Shown here: piece by piece, positions 51,061-62,769 of the stretch
Position numbering within the stretch: the first letter of the stretch is position 1
How the letters are laid out: every line of letters starts with the position of its first letter
Origin: Lactifluus volemus
Taxonomy: Eukaryota; Basidiomycota; Agaricomycetes; Russulales; Russulaceae
NCBI GenBank assembly: GCA_022376515.1
Contig: WTXI01000023.1
Coordinates: 1 to 64,000 of the forward strand
Reading direction: 5' to 3'
DNA length: 64,000 nt
The notes under the pieces: model-generated
What the model saw: only the letters and a program-made list of their open reading frames with translations
The model's database searches: none
Told to the model about the DNA's origin: nothing
Made by a program: the position numbers and the translations under genes

Positions 51061-53585
51061 ATGTCTCAACCTGAAGGCCCTGAACACCAAACCCTCAGTG
51101 TAGATGATCATAGGGAGGCGAACGGCCAAGGTATGTTTCCCATACTCTCAACTTTGATACTAGTACCCGATTTCACTAATAGATGTTACCACAGACCGAG
51201 ATTCGGGCGAAAAAAATGAGCCCGAGCGTGCTAATAGCTCCGAGGATATCTTCTCACTCTATCAGGATGTGACAGAGGAAGGCGACAAACAGAGGGCTAA
51301 ACGCTGGCAAAAGGATGCTGACGGGATTCTTGTTTTTGTACGCACCTCAGTTTCATTTCATTTTCCACACCGCCTCAAACATCGGGTCAATATTACAGAC
51401 CGGCTTGTTGACTGTCGCCGCTATTACATTACTTACTTTGACAATCCCGGGCCTCAGGCAAGATCCGCAGGAAACGTCCGCATTCTATCTCACGCAACTC
51501 TTTGAGCTTCAACTTCACGCATACGAAAACCGATCCACCCCTTTCATTCCGGACCAACCTCCAACCTCTTCTCCAGTAATCATCATCATAGCGAATACAT
51601 TCCTTGTTATCTGCTTGGCTCTCAATGTTTTCGCCGCAATCTTGGCTCTGTTGCTACAGCAGTGGACACATCAATATCTCTATCTCACTCATTTGCCACA
51701 GTCCAACTCGGACATCCGAGCGCGGATTCGCGAAGTCTTTGGCGGTAGCCGGAATTCTCCAATCTCTTCGGCTGTTTGGATATCAATGAATTCGTTGTTG
51801 ATATCCGTGATTATGTGCTTTCTCGCCCTTACACTTTATCTTTTCCAACACCACTGGTTGCTCGCCGCCAGCTTCTACCTTTGCGCAGTCGGTTGCACCT
51901 TGGCATCTATCTACATCAAACGCATGCCCAAACATGCAGTAGATAAACCATTCATCGAAACGATCCTGTCCTTACATGTTGTACCTGAGAAACCTGTCTG
52001 GAAATCGACAAAGGAGATCGACGACCGCATCCTAAACCGGTTATTCGGGGCGCTCTCGGGGGATTCCGAACTAATGCGATTCCTTGAGGTGATCCCTGGC
52101 TTCTGTAAATCATCACTAGTCGACAATCCTCAACAGGGGATCATTGAAATAGGAAAAGAGAAGCTTAATATGGCAGTGAAGGATTTAATGGAACGTACTT
52201 GGTCATCCAATTCCCTCTCCGACCCGGAAAAGATACGGCGAGTCATCGCCTGTGTGGGGCTCGCCGATGTCGTACGCCTCTCAGACGTAGCGTCGTCAAT
52301 CCTTGAAACGATATTACCCCGGGGTCATCATCCGAATCAATTGCTAAAATCTGTCCAAATGGGGCGATCCTTGAGAAACCAAGGTCTAGGTCTGTGCGCA
52401 CAAAGCCTTGTTGCTGGCATTATTTCGAAAGTGAAGTCAGGTGACCACCGTTGGATTGCGCTAGCTGCGGATCACTTAGGGAAATCTGAAGATGTCATTC
52501 GGGGCTACCTCCAACATGGTCAAGAAAACTTGTTACTCGCTAACCTGACGTACATCACTCGCCAAATCGTTGCGTCTGAGGATCAGGATATGGCCTCCGC
52601 ATCGTCCATCATATTGCCGACACTTTCCAATTTTGACTTGGTCAATACTCTTCCAGGACTGAAGCGCGACTTTTGTGTCTTGTGGGATGAAATCGAAGCA
52701 TCGAACAATGGGGTTCTTACCATGATCCGCAACGACCTTCGTTATCTCCGCCAAACTTTAAATCCTCTCCCTCCTGGCTGGGCGGCCCGACGTACTCCAC
52801 AAGGGCGCATATACTACGTTGATCGCAACACTCGTAGCATCAGTCAGACACATCCAACCATCAACGAAGGTCTCCCCCCTGGTTTGGAGGTCCAACGCAC
52901 ACAAGATGGGCGCGTATTCTACTTTGATCACAACACTCGTAGCACCACTCAGACACATCCAACCATCAACGGAGGTCTCCCCCCTGGCTGGGAGGTCCGA
53001 CGCACACAAAGTGGGCGCATACAATACTTTGATCACAACACTCGCAGCACCACTTGGATCCGTCCATCCTACTCCCTTCCTCATATCCCCCCTCACACTC
53101 CTCAGGTTGCTCCCTCACAGAAGGTGTCGCAGCAGGCTCTCGGTCATATCGACACAGACCGTGCCCACGAGTGTTCATCCCAACGCTCCCCCACAGCCTC
53201 TGCCCACCTCAATGCCGAGCGCCTCAAGCTCGAAAGTGACGGCCGTTCTCAGGCCGGTCCTTCACAGCCCATAGTAGCTTCCTCTGCCACCACAACTGCA
53301 GTCAACATTACTGGCTCGCCTGGAGAGCACCCTACTGTTCAGCTTGACCCTACTACTAGCGGCGTGCTTCCTGCGAGTACCCATTTTCCCACGAACGTTT
53401 CAATGGCCCCTTCTTCCAGTGCCAGTTCCCAGTTAACTTCTGTGATTCGCCCCGACATTCCACTCCCCGCACCCTTCGACGCGCGTCACGATTCCGGGGA
53501 ACCGGACGATTCAATCGAGATGAGATCACACATTCACACCGACCCGTCAGATGAAAGCCGTAACCCGTTGGACAATTCCGCGTAG
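51061..53585 (+). CDS. Array gene I: DUF6535-like protein with three WW repeats
   Basis: Exons 51061-51130, 51183-51337 and 51399-53585 give about 803 residues, the longest in the array. Introns are 52 and 61 nt. After the membrane domain a stretch of about 25 residues (G-A-L-S-G-D-S-E-L-M-R-F-L-E) replaces the shorter [10 protein letters not shown] link and is shared only with J. Three WW repeats start at about 531, 569 and 602. The first keeps W-A-A-R but has Gln for the second Trp, the second has lost both Trp (P-G-L-E-V, T-T-Q-T-H), and the third is intact (P-G-W-E-V ... T-T-W-I-R-P-S). The P-P-x-Y position reads L-P-H-I, so the ligand motif is gone. The tail is of the second subfamily type (E-C-S-S-Q-R, A-E-R-L-K-L-E-S-D-G-R-S). 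Confidence 0.84.
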
Positions 53586-54430
53586 TCTCCGCTTAAACGA
53601 ACCAAGTTGCTGATGGTCCTTGTAAGTTCAATTTTCTTGTCGAGGCTAAGCGTTATCCTTTTTTTGGGATTTGCAACCACATTTTGTGTACCATGTCTCA
53701 CACCCTCTCTCTTCCCTTCGCTCGCCTCGTTTTATCCCTTCTCGTCTATTCTATCCATTATGCACAGACCCGCTCACTGCGGCATCGTGCTACACTTTGT
53801 CTCCTTTTATGTATACTACGTGCCCCATGCCTCTCGATTCCTTGTTTGTTCACGTTTATTTTTGTTCGCTCGGTACGGCCCTCGACTGCCTCACGCAGCG
53901 TCTATGCCCTCAATTTTCTGTGTTGTCATACGGTCTCGTATCTCGTTGTCACGTCTTGTACCTGTATGCATATCCCTTGAAGAGTGCCTTGAGCTCTCTT
54001 ATTGGCCTGTATTTGTATTCGTGCATCCGCTCTTAATGCGATCAACTTTATTATTCGCTTGCTAGTAACTACAGGTAGTATTCTGTGAATCGTACTCCCA
54101 GTGTATAGTATCATACATCATCGTTCCCACCGTTCCCATTCCAAAAATCGTTTCGCCCACCTCTACTTGAGCTTGTCTCAGCCTCGATTCAACATCCTTC
54201 AACCTCGCTTCGCTTCTTCGTCTACCACTCGTTCATCAGCCTCTTTCTCTCCTCTCTCCTCTGCCTCTCCCGGACTCACTCGTGGATGCTCGGGTCCGCC
54301 CATACCGTTCGTAACATACTCGCATCCTTGAAAACGTTTTACCATCTTGCCACGATATGTGTTTTTGCTCTCCGATGGGATACTGTTATTTTGCATGTCC
54401 CAGGCAATCTATCTCTTGCATGATGTGAAT
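53586..54430 (+). other. 3' flank of I
   Basis: A second-subfamily downstream sequence (cgaaccaagttgctgatggtcct, then ttgggatttgcaaccacattttgtgtaccatg), shared with J and K. No gene. Confidence 0.45.
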
Positions 54431-54469
54431 TCAATATTGTTGCATATTTTCATGCTATATGTAACCAAA

Positions 54470-54960
54470 ATTTTCTACCATTCTCACGAACACCTTGCAG
54501 TGGTGGATGTATCTACAGAGATGAGAGGCTCTCCTCGCACATCTTGGCCAAGAACGCAACAGGCTTCGTTTTATACTACTAGTAAAGCTCGCTGTGACGA
54601 AAGAGCGAGCACAGAAATAGTAAGTCAGATTTGAGCGTAGCCTTCCTCAGCTGACCTTGAGGACACCTGGTTCTAATGGGTGAGATATCGCTTTGCACAA
54701 TGCGCGCCTCCGAGTCAGCGACACGTTACGTCATCCCGCTTTTTCACGTGACTCTGGACTCGCCAGTTCTTTGGTCGAATCAGGTCGATGCTCTTACAGG
54801 TGTTGCCCTGGCTCCTGACAACGGTTACCTCGAGGAGCGCAAACGCGAAGGCAACTACTTGCATCAAAAGTGAGAATGAAAGACGAGTAGCACGAGGGCT
54901 AGAAGAGGCGAGATACAAGAGTCGCAAATTCACTCTCTGGTCACGCCACGGTCTGTGAAA
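54470..54960 (+). pseudogene. Coiled-coil-like relic, spacer copy 3, with 3' end
   Basis: The 5' part carries the H-L-A-V-V-D-V-S-T-E piece. Further on it reads L-E-E-R-K-R-E-G-N-Y-L-H-Q, and after a frame change V-A-R-G-L-E-E-A-R-Y-K-S-R-K-F and W-S-R-H-G-L before a stop near 54958. The end is closely matched at 62630-62763, so the last part of the lost gene can be followed in two copies. Rich in Glu, Arg, Lys and Leu, compatible with a coiled coil. Confidence 0.45.
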
Positions 54961-55400
54961 GTATTAGTTGCGATCGATCGGGATGCTAAAGGGTCTTACG
55001 TGCGTCTCTCGTCAGGCTATCATCGAATTCACGTAGTCGCGTTGTTCTGCTCCCATTTCTTTCTCACTCACACACTCTCACCATCTCGTATTCTATCGTG
55101 AGATTCACTGGGCTCTGGGCTTGTTTATAATAAATTCAAGAGGACACTGCCTTTTTGTTTCGCTTTCGGTACAAGCTGTTTGAGTATTATTGCATATTCT
55201 CACAATGCGGGCTTTGTGTTGAAACGCTCACACTTGCACGTGCAGAGACCTCATAAGTTACGTTAGAAGGCTGACGTGTCAGTTTCAGAAACGGACTCTG
55301 CCAGTGGTTTCTCAGTTTCGATTGCGACACAGCTGTACAGTAGCCTTCTCAAAGCGTCCTCTAAGACATACGAACTACTTCTCCTTTCCATAACCCACAA
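54961..55400 (+). promoter_or_regulatory. Upstream region of J
   Basis: Closely repeated before L (62770-63200). It contains the actctctc-ccatctcgtattctatcgtgag block, CACGTG at 55237-55242 about 170 nt before the ATG, and gtagccttctcaaagcgtcctct. It differs from the regions before B and E, marking a second promoter type in the array. Confidence 0.4.
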
Positions 55401-55407
55401 TTCTTCA

Positions 55408-57784
55408 ATGTCTCAACCTGAAGGTCTTGAACATCGGATCCTTGACGCAATTGATCATGGGGCGGCGAACCGCCAACGTATGTTTCCTCTACTCTCAACT
55501 TTGATACTACCCGATTTCACTACTTACGTATTCACTAGATATTGCCACAGACCGGGATTCGAGTGACGGAGGTGACGAAGGCGAAAAAAGCGACAAAAGC
55601 GGCAAAAATGAGCCCGAGCATGCTAATAGCTCCGAGGATCTTTTCTCAATGTACCAGAGTATGACAGAGGAAGACGACAAACAGAGGGCTGAACGCTGGC
55701 TAAAGGATGCTGACGGGATTCTTGTTTTTGTACGCACCTCAGTTTCATTAATTTTCCACACCGCTTCACGCATCGGGTCAATATTACAGACCGGCTTGTT
55801 GACTGTCGCCGTTGTTACGTTACTTACGGTGACAATCCCGAATCTCAGGCAAGATCCGCAGGAAACGACCGCATTCTATCTCACGCAACTCTTTCAGCTT
55901 CAACTTAGCGCATACGAAAACCGATCTACCCCTTTCATTCCGGACCAACCTCCAACCTCTTCTCCAGTAATCTCCATCATAGCGAATACATTCCTTGTCA
56001 TTTGCTTGTCTCTCAATCTTTTCGCTGCAATCCTGGCTCTGTTGCTACAACAATGGACACGTCAATACCTCATGCTCACTCATTCCCCACAGTCCAACTT
56101 GGACGACCGAGCGCGGATGCGCGAAGTCTTTGGCGGTCGCCCTCCTCAGAATTCGCCAATTTCTTCGGCTGTTCGGGTATCGATGAATTCGTTGTTATTA
56201 TCCGTGTTGATGTTCTTTTTCGCCCTTGCACTTTATCTTTTCCATTTCAACCCGTCGGTCATCACCTGCTTCTACCTTTGCTCAGTCGGTTGCTTCTTGA
56301 TATATGTCCGCATCAAACGCATGCCCAGACATGCATTAGATCTATCATTCTTCGCAAGCATCCTGTCCTTACAGGTTGTGCCTGAGAATCCGGTCTGGAA
56401 ATCGACAAAGATCGACGACGGCATCCTAAACCGATTATTCGGAGCACTCTCGGGGGATTCCGACCTAGTGCGATTCCTTGAGGGCATCCCTGACTTCTGT
56501 AGACCATCACCAGTCGACAAAATACCTCGACAAAGGTTCCCTGAATTAGGAGAAGAGAAGCTTAATTTGGCAGTGAAGTCATTAATGGAACGTACTTGGT
56601 CATCCAATTCCCTTGCCGACTCTGACAAAATACGGCGAGTCGTCGCTTGTGTGGAGTGCGCTGATGCTAGAGGCCTCTCGGATGTAACGTCGTCAATCCT
56701 TGAAATAATACTCCCCTGGGATCACCATCAATTGCTACAACCTATTGAAATGGGGTGTACCTTGAGTAAGCAAGGTAATAGGATTGGCTTGTGCGCACAA
56801 AGCGTTGTTGCTGGCATCATATCAAACGTGCAGTCAGGCGACCACCGTTGGATCGCGCTAGCTGCGGTCCAATTAGGGAAATCGGAAGATGTCATTCGGG
56901 GTTACCTCGATCGCGGTCGTGAAAACTTGTTACTTGCCAACCTGATCCACATCACTCGCCAGATCCTTCAATCCTTTTACGACCCGAATGTGGGTTGGGA
57001 TATGGCCGTCGCATCGTCAATCATATTACCAACACTTTCCAACTTCGACATAAGTAATACTCTTCCAGGACTGAAGCGCAACTTCTGTGACTTGTGGGAT
57101 GAAATCGATCGAGAAGCACCGAACAATGACGTTCTTACCAAGATCCGCAATGACCTTGGTCATCTCCGCCACGATCTAATTCCTCTCCCTCCTGGCTGGG
57201 AGGCCCGACATACTCCACAAGGGCGCATATACTACGTTGATCACATCAATCGCAGCACCACTTGGATACATCCGACCTTCAACATCCTCCCTCCTGGCTG
57301 GGACGTCCGACGTGCACGAGATGGGCGTATATTCTACGTTGATTACAACAAGCGCAGAACCACTTGGACCCGTCCGTCCTACTTCCATCCTTATATCCCC
57401 ACTCACACACCTCAAGTTTCTCCCTCACGGGAGGTATCACAGCAGTCTTCGCCCCACCTCAATGCCGAGCGCCTCAGGCTCGAAAGTGACGGCCGTTCTC
57501 AGGCCGGTCCTTCACAGCCCATAGTATCTTCCTCTGCCACCACAACAGCAGTCAACATTACTGACTCGTCTGGAGAGCACCCTACCGTTCAGCTTGATCC
57601 TACTAGCGGCGTGCTTCCTGCGAGTACCCATTTGCCCACGAACGTCTCAATGGCCCCTTCTGCCAGTGCCAGTTCGCCACCCATCGGCGCGCGTCATGAT
57701 TCCAGGGAACCGGACGATTCAACGGAGATGAGATCCACAGTCCCGTCAGCTGAAAGTCGTGACCCGCCGGATGATTCCGCATAG
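55408..57784 (+). CDS. Array gene J: DUF6535-WW protein, second subfamily
   Basis: Exons 55408-55477, 55539-55729 and 55790-57784 give about 751 residues. Introns are 61 and 60 nt. Exon 1 ends CAAC, so the junction codon encodes His. The acidic exon-2 segment contains short Gly/Asp/Lys/Ser repeats (D-E-G-E-K-S-D-K-S-G-K) that are longer in L. The membrane domain is complete. The L-S-G-D-S-D-L-V-R-F-L-E insertion is shared with I. WW domains lie at about 553-583 and 587-617, both with two Trp (L-P-P-G-W-E-A ... T-T-W-I-H; L-P-P-G-W-D-V ... T-T-W-T-R). The position of the ligand motif reads H-P-Y-I. The tail ([17 protein letters not shown]) matches I and K. Confidence 0.84.
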
Positions 57785-58440
57785 TCTTCGCTTAACCGAA
57801 CCAAGTTGTTGCTGATCGTCCTCGTACGTTCGCGAGCTTAAGTGTTGTCTTTTTTTTGGGAATTTGCAAACACATTTTGTGTACCATGTTTCACACCCCC
57901 CCCCTTTCCTCCCTGCCCTTCTAGCCATCCTCTTTGCCTTGATATCCTTGTATCTCGGGCACGGACCCGCTCACTGCGGCTTCGTACTACAACTAACGTT
58001 TCCTTTGCTTCCTTTATGTATCCTACGTACCTCGTGCCTCTCGATTCCTTGTTTAGTTTCATGTTTTTGTGTGCTCTGTGCAGCTCTCAACTGCCTCACG
58101 CCCCGTCTACGCCCTTAAATGTTTGGTCCGTTCTTAATGCATTCAACTTTATTCTTCAATCGCTAGTAGCTACAGGTAGAATTGTATTCAGGGTCTGTGA
58201 ATTGTACTGCCAGCGTATAGTATCACGATTCCCGCTGTTCCCGTTCTAAACTCGTTCGCCTACCTTAAGCTTATCTCGACCTCGATTCACCATGTTCAAC
58301 CTCGCCTCGCATCTTCGTCTACCATCTTGCTACGAGAGTGGGTTTTTGTTTTCCAATGGGTTACTGTAATCTTGCATGTCTGTCCCAGGCAATCTATCTA
58401 CCCTGCAAGATGTGAATTCAACATTATATTGCCTATTTTC
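57785..58440 (+). other. 3' flank of J
   Basis: Conserved second-subfamily downstream sequence, nearly repeated after K (61692-62460). No gene. Confidence 0.45.
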
Positions 58441-58454
58441 ATGCTATATGCAAC

Positions 58455-58740
58455 CAAAACTTACTACCGTTGACACGAACGCCTTGGTGGATGTATCCAC
58501 AGAGACGAGGCTCTCCTCGCCCATCTTCGCCAAGAACGCAACAGGCTTTGTCTTATAGTGAAACTTGCTGCGAAGGATGAGCGAGCACAGAAACAGTCGG
58601 TAGAATCGTAGCGTGGCTGCTGCGGCTGACCTTGAGGAAGCCTGGTCTACAGCGTCTGAAGAGCTTGCCGATGTGCAGGGAGCAGCTACGGCCAAGATGT
58701 CTCAGGAGAGGTCCGTGCTCGCGCGTACTCCATACCTATG
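58455..58740 (+). pseudogene. Coiled-coil-like relic, spacer copy 4
   Basis: In two frames it reads V-D-T-N-A-L-V-D-V, then L-L-A-H-L-R-Q-E-R-N-R-L-C-L-I-V-K-L-A-A-K-D-E-R-A-Q-K-Q, a stop, and then A-D-L-E-E-A-W-S-T-A-S-E-E-L-A-D-V-Q. Of the five copies this keeps the longest readable stretch. Stops and shifts still prevent a product. Confidence 0.48.
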
Positions 58741-59427
58741 TGATTACCATTCAAGAAACGCGGTACATTTCTAAATCGTTAGATCTCTCCCATTGGATTT
58801 GCATGAAAGCGTTCAAAGTCGTGGGGAAAAAGTCGTGGGGAAACACAACGGCCAAGATTCTCACGTGACTCTGGACTTACACCAAGTCAAGTGACCGTGA
58901 CAGTATCTGAGGCTCTGAGCAACTAAAAACAAGAAAACAAAACATAGTAGCACGGGGCATAGGTGACGAATGGCTGGATACCAGAACTACAATTGAACCT
59001 CGCTCTTCGGTGAGTGCAGCAGTTGCTATCGCTCAGGGGTACAACTACTAGTTACTACAATTGGCCTTGTTGTCATTACGTACTAGTTGTGATCACGTTC
59101 AAGTGCTTGTCAAGTTCAATCATGATCTCCCTAACTTCAAGTTATCTCCTGCCCTCCTGCCCTCTCTCCCGCTCCCGTATTCCACCGTAAAGGTCACAGA
59201 GAGCTTGTTTAGACCGACTCGTCTTTTTCATATTATTGGACAATTTCACAGTGCGAGGGCAGACTTTACTCACGGTATACTAGTAGTGGCGATAGTAGTG
59301 GCTCAGACTGTCAGACTAAAAACTGTCTATCAGGAATGGCGTCTGGGAATGGCGTCTGGAATCTCACGTTTTGCTACACACTACACCATGCAAACCTTCT
59401 CTTTTCTCCATACCACACAATTCTCCA
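58741..59427 (+). promoter_or_regulatory. Upstream region of K
   Basis: Contains ctcccgtattccaccgtaaaggtcacagagagcttgttt (59171-59210 region) and the gctcagactgtcagac ... ggaatggcgtctgggaa block at 59300-59365, as before F. This fits the F-like N-terminus of K. No gene is supported. Confidence 0.4.
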
Positions 59428-61677
59428 ATGTCTCAACTTGTCGGCCAAGAACATGAGACCCTCCACGTAATTGACAATGGGACGGCAAACGGCCAACTTG
59501 AAAGTATGTTTCCCCTACTCTCAACCTTTTTTCGATCCGATTTCACCACCTACGTATTCATTAGGTGTTGCCACAGACCAAGCCTCGCGGATGGACGATA
59601 ATCACAGGCCGAGGTCCGACCGTCGCGGTGATGATAGCTCCGGGGCTCTCTTTTCACTGTACCAGGACATCACAGAAGAAGAAGACAAACAGAGGGCTAA
59701 ACGCTGGCAAAAAGACGCTGACGGGATTCTTGTTTTCGTACGCACCTCAGTTTCATTTTCTACACCGCTTCACGCATCGGATTAACATTACAGACGGGTT
59801 TATTGTCTGTCGCCGCTGTTACATTGCTTACGGTGACAATTCCGGACCTCAAGAATGATCCACAGACAACGTCCGCATTCTATATCAGACAACTCTTTGA
59901 GCTTCAACTTGCCGTATACCATAACCAATCTACCCGTTTCATTCCGGATCAACCTCCTTCTTCCTCACTTCCATCGACCTCCGTCATAGCGAATGCATTC
60001 CTTTTCATGTGTTTGTCTCTCAATATTTTCTCTGCAATGCTGGCTCTGCTTCTACAACAATGGACACGTCAATACTTCATTCTTTCTCATTCCCCGCAGT
60101 TCAGCTCCGAAACCCGGGCGCGGGTGCGCGAAGTCTTGGGCGGTAGCCAGAAGAAGTCGCCAATCATTTTGGCTTTTCAGGTATCGATGGCTTCGGTTTT
60201 TCTTTCCCTGACGCTTTTTTGTCTCGCCCTTACCGATTACCTTATCCTTCACAACCGGGCGGTCCAACTCTGCTTCTACATTTGCTCGCTCATTTGCTTT
60301 TTGATAGTATTCTTCATCAATTTTATGCACAGAGTTGTATCAAAACAATCATTCCTCGCAAATTCCCGGGCCTCACCGCTTTTGCTGTTTGTACTACCTC
60401 TTGTCTGGAAATCGACAATGGAGATCGACGACCGCATCCAAGACCAGATATTAAAGACACTCAAGCCGGAGAATTCAGATCTAGTGCGATTGGGAAAAGA
60501 GAAGGTTATAATGGCAATGAAGAACTTAATGGAGCGTATTTGGTCATCCAATTCCCTCTCCGACTCGGAGAAAACACGGCGAGTCGTCGCGTGTGTGGAA
60601 GTCGCTGATGCTCTACGCCTCTCGGACGTAGCTTCGTCAATCCTTGAAATAATATTCCCCAGGGATCACCATCAATTGCTACAATCTGTTGAATTCGGGC
60701 GCTCCTTGAGAAACCAAGGTCAGGAGAAGATAGGTCTGTGCGCACAAAGCCTCGTTTCTGGCATCATATCAAACGTGCAGTCAGGCGATGACCGTTGGAT
60801 TGCGCTAGCTGCGGACCAATTAGGGAAATCGGAAGATGTCATTCGGGACTACCTCGAACACGGTCATGAAAACTTGTTACTCGCTAACCTGACGCACATC
60901 ACTCGCCAAATATTTGTGTCTGAGGATCGGGATATGGCCTCCGCATCGTCCATCATATTACCGACACTTTCCAAATTTGACGTAAGCAATACTTTTCCAG
61001 GGCTGAAATACGACTTTTTCGTCTTGTGGGATGAAATCGATCGAGAAGCACCGAACAATAGGGTTCTTACCAAGATCAGCAACGACCTTCATCATCTCCA
61101 CCAAACTTTAAATCGTCTCCCTCCTGGCTGGGAGACCCGGCGTACTCCCCAAGGGCTCATATACTACGTTGATCACAACACTCGTAGCACCAGTTGGACA
61201 CATCCAACCATCATCGAAGGGCTACCCCCTGGTTGGGACGTCCGGCGCACACAAGGTGGGCGCATATACTACGTTGATCACAACACGCGCAGCACCACTT
61301 TTACCCGTCCGTCCTACTCCCCTCCTCATAACCCCCCTCACACACCTCAGGCTGCTCCCTCACTGGAGGTAACACAACAGTCTTCGTCCCACCTCAACGC
61401 CGAGCGCCTCAGGCTCGAAAGTGACGGCCGTTCTCAGGCCGGCCCTTCACAGCCCATAGTAGCTTTCTCTGTCACCACAACAGCAGTCAACATTACCCAC
61501 TCGTCTGGAGAGCACCCTACCGTTCAGCTTGATCCTACTAGCGGCGTGCTTCATGCGAGTACCCATTTTCCCACGAACGTTTCAATGGCCAGTGCCAGTT
61601 CGCCACCCCTCGGTGCGCGTCACGATTCCGGGGAACCGGACGATTCAATCGAGATGAGATCCAGTCCCGTCAGCTGA
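59428..61677 (+). CDS. Array gene K: DUF6535-WW protein, chimeric
   Basis: Exons 59428-59503, 59565-59737 and 59794-61677 give about 710 residues. Exon 1 is six bases longer than usual (G-Q-L-E before the junction). Introns are 61 and 56 nt; the second is not a multiple of three and contains a stop, so splicing is required. The N-terminal part ([20 protein letters not shown]) resembles F and G, whereas the WW and tail parts resemble I and J. WW domains lie at about 524-554 (intact) and 560-590 (second Trp is Phe). The position of the ligand motif reads P-P-H-N. A two-base deletion near the end (M-R-S-S-P-V-S) trims about 14 residues relative to J. Confidence 0.82.
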
Positions 61678-61691
61678 AAATCGTGACCCGC

Positions 61692-62470
61692 CGGATGATT
61701 CCGCTTAGTCTCTGCTTAACCGAACCAAGTTGTTGCTGATCGTCCTTGTAGGTTCAATTCTCTTGTCGAGCTTATGCGTTATCTTTTTTTTGGAATTTGC
61801 AACCACATTTTGTGTACCATGTTTCACACCCCCTCTCCTCCCTTGGTTGCCTCGTTTTATCCCTTCTCGTCTATTCTAGCCATCCTCTTAGCCTTGATAT
61901 CCTTGTACCTCGGGCACGGACCCGCTCACTGCGGCTTCGTGCTACACTAACGTTTCCATTGCTTCCTTTATGTATTCTACGTGTCTCGTGCCTCTCGATT
62001 CCTTGTTTAGTTTCATGTTCGTTTTTGTGCGCTCTGTGCTGCTCACAACTGCCTCACACCGCGTCTATGCCCTTAAATTTTTGTGTTACTCCTTGTCTTA
62101 CGGTTGTATCTGTATACATATCCCTTAAAGAGTGCCTTGAGATCTCTTTCTGACCTGTGTTTGTGTATCCGTTCTTAATGTGTTCAACTTTATTCTTCAA
62201 TTGCTAGTAGTTACAGGTAGAATTGTATGGGTCTGTGAATTGTACTGCCAGCGTATAGCATCACCGTTCCCACCGTCCCCGTTCTAGACTCGTTCGCCCA
62301 CCTTAAGCTTATCTCGACCTCGATTCACCATGTTCAACCTCGCCTCGCCTCTTTGTCTACCATCTTGCCACGAGAGTGGGTTTTTGCTTTCCAATGGGAT
62401 ACTGTAATCTTGCATGTCTGTCCCAGGCAATCTATCTACCTTGAAAGATGTGAATTCAACATTTTTGCCT
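61692..62470 (+). other. 3' flank of K
   Basis: Near-copy of the J flank (tttggaatttgcaaccacattttgtgtaccatg; ctagtagttacaggtagaattgtat). No gene. Confidence 0.45.
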
Positions 62471-62479
62471 ATTTTCATG

Positions 62480-62765
62480 CTATATGCAACCAAAACTTAC
62501 TACCATTGACACGAACTGGGGGTAACGCTGTGTTACGGCATCCCGCTTTCTCACGTGACTCCAGACTCGCCAATCGCCATCGTTGGTCGATGGATGCACT
62601 TGTTCCCACTGGCCCCTGGGAACGGTTTACATCGAGAAGAATCACAAACGCGAAAACAACTACTTGCATCAAAGGCAAGAATGCAAGACGAGTAGCACGA
62701 GAGCTAGAAGCGGCGAGATACAAGAGTCGAAAATTCGCGCCCTGGTCACGCCACGGTCTGTGAGA
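62480..62765 (+). pseudogene. Coiled-coil-like relic, spacer copy 5, internally deleted
   Basis: Only L-T-R-T at the start remains of the first half (the sequence jumps at about 62515), followed by W-E-R-F-T-S-R-R-I-T-N and then A-R-R-V-A-R-E-L-E-A-A-R-Y-K-S-R-K-F and W-S-R-H-G-L at a stop (62763). The second half matches copy 3 closely. Confidence 0.45.
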
Positions 62766-62769
62766 GTAA

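Noticed and set aside
39545..59803. Frameshift mutations in D, F and K after the D-G-I-L-V-F motif
   Set aside because: A 56-nt intron with proper borders explains the shift and joins the two frames in phase.
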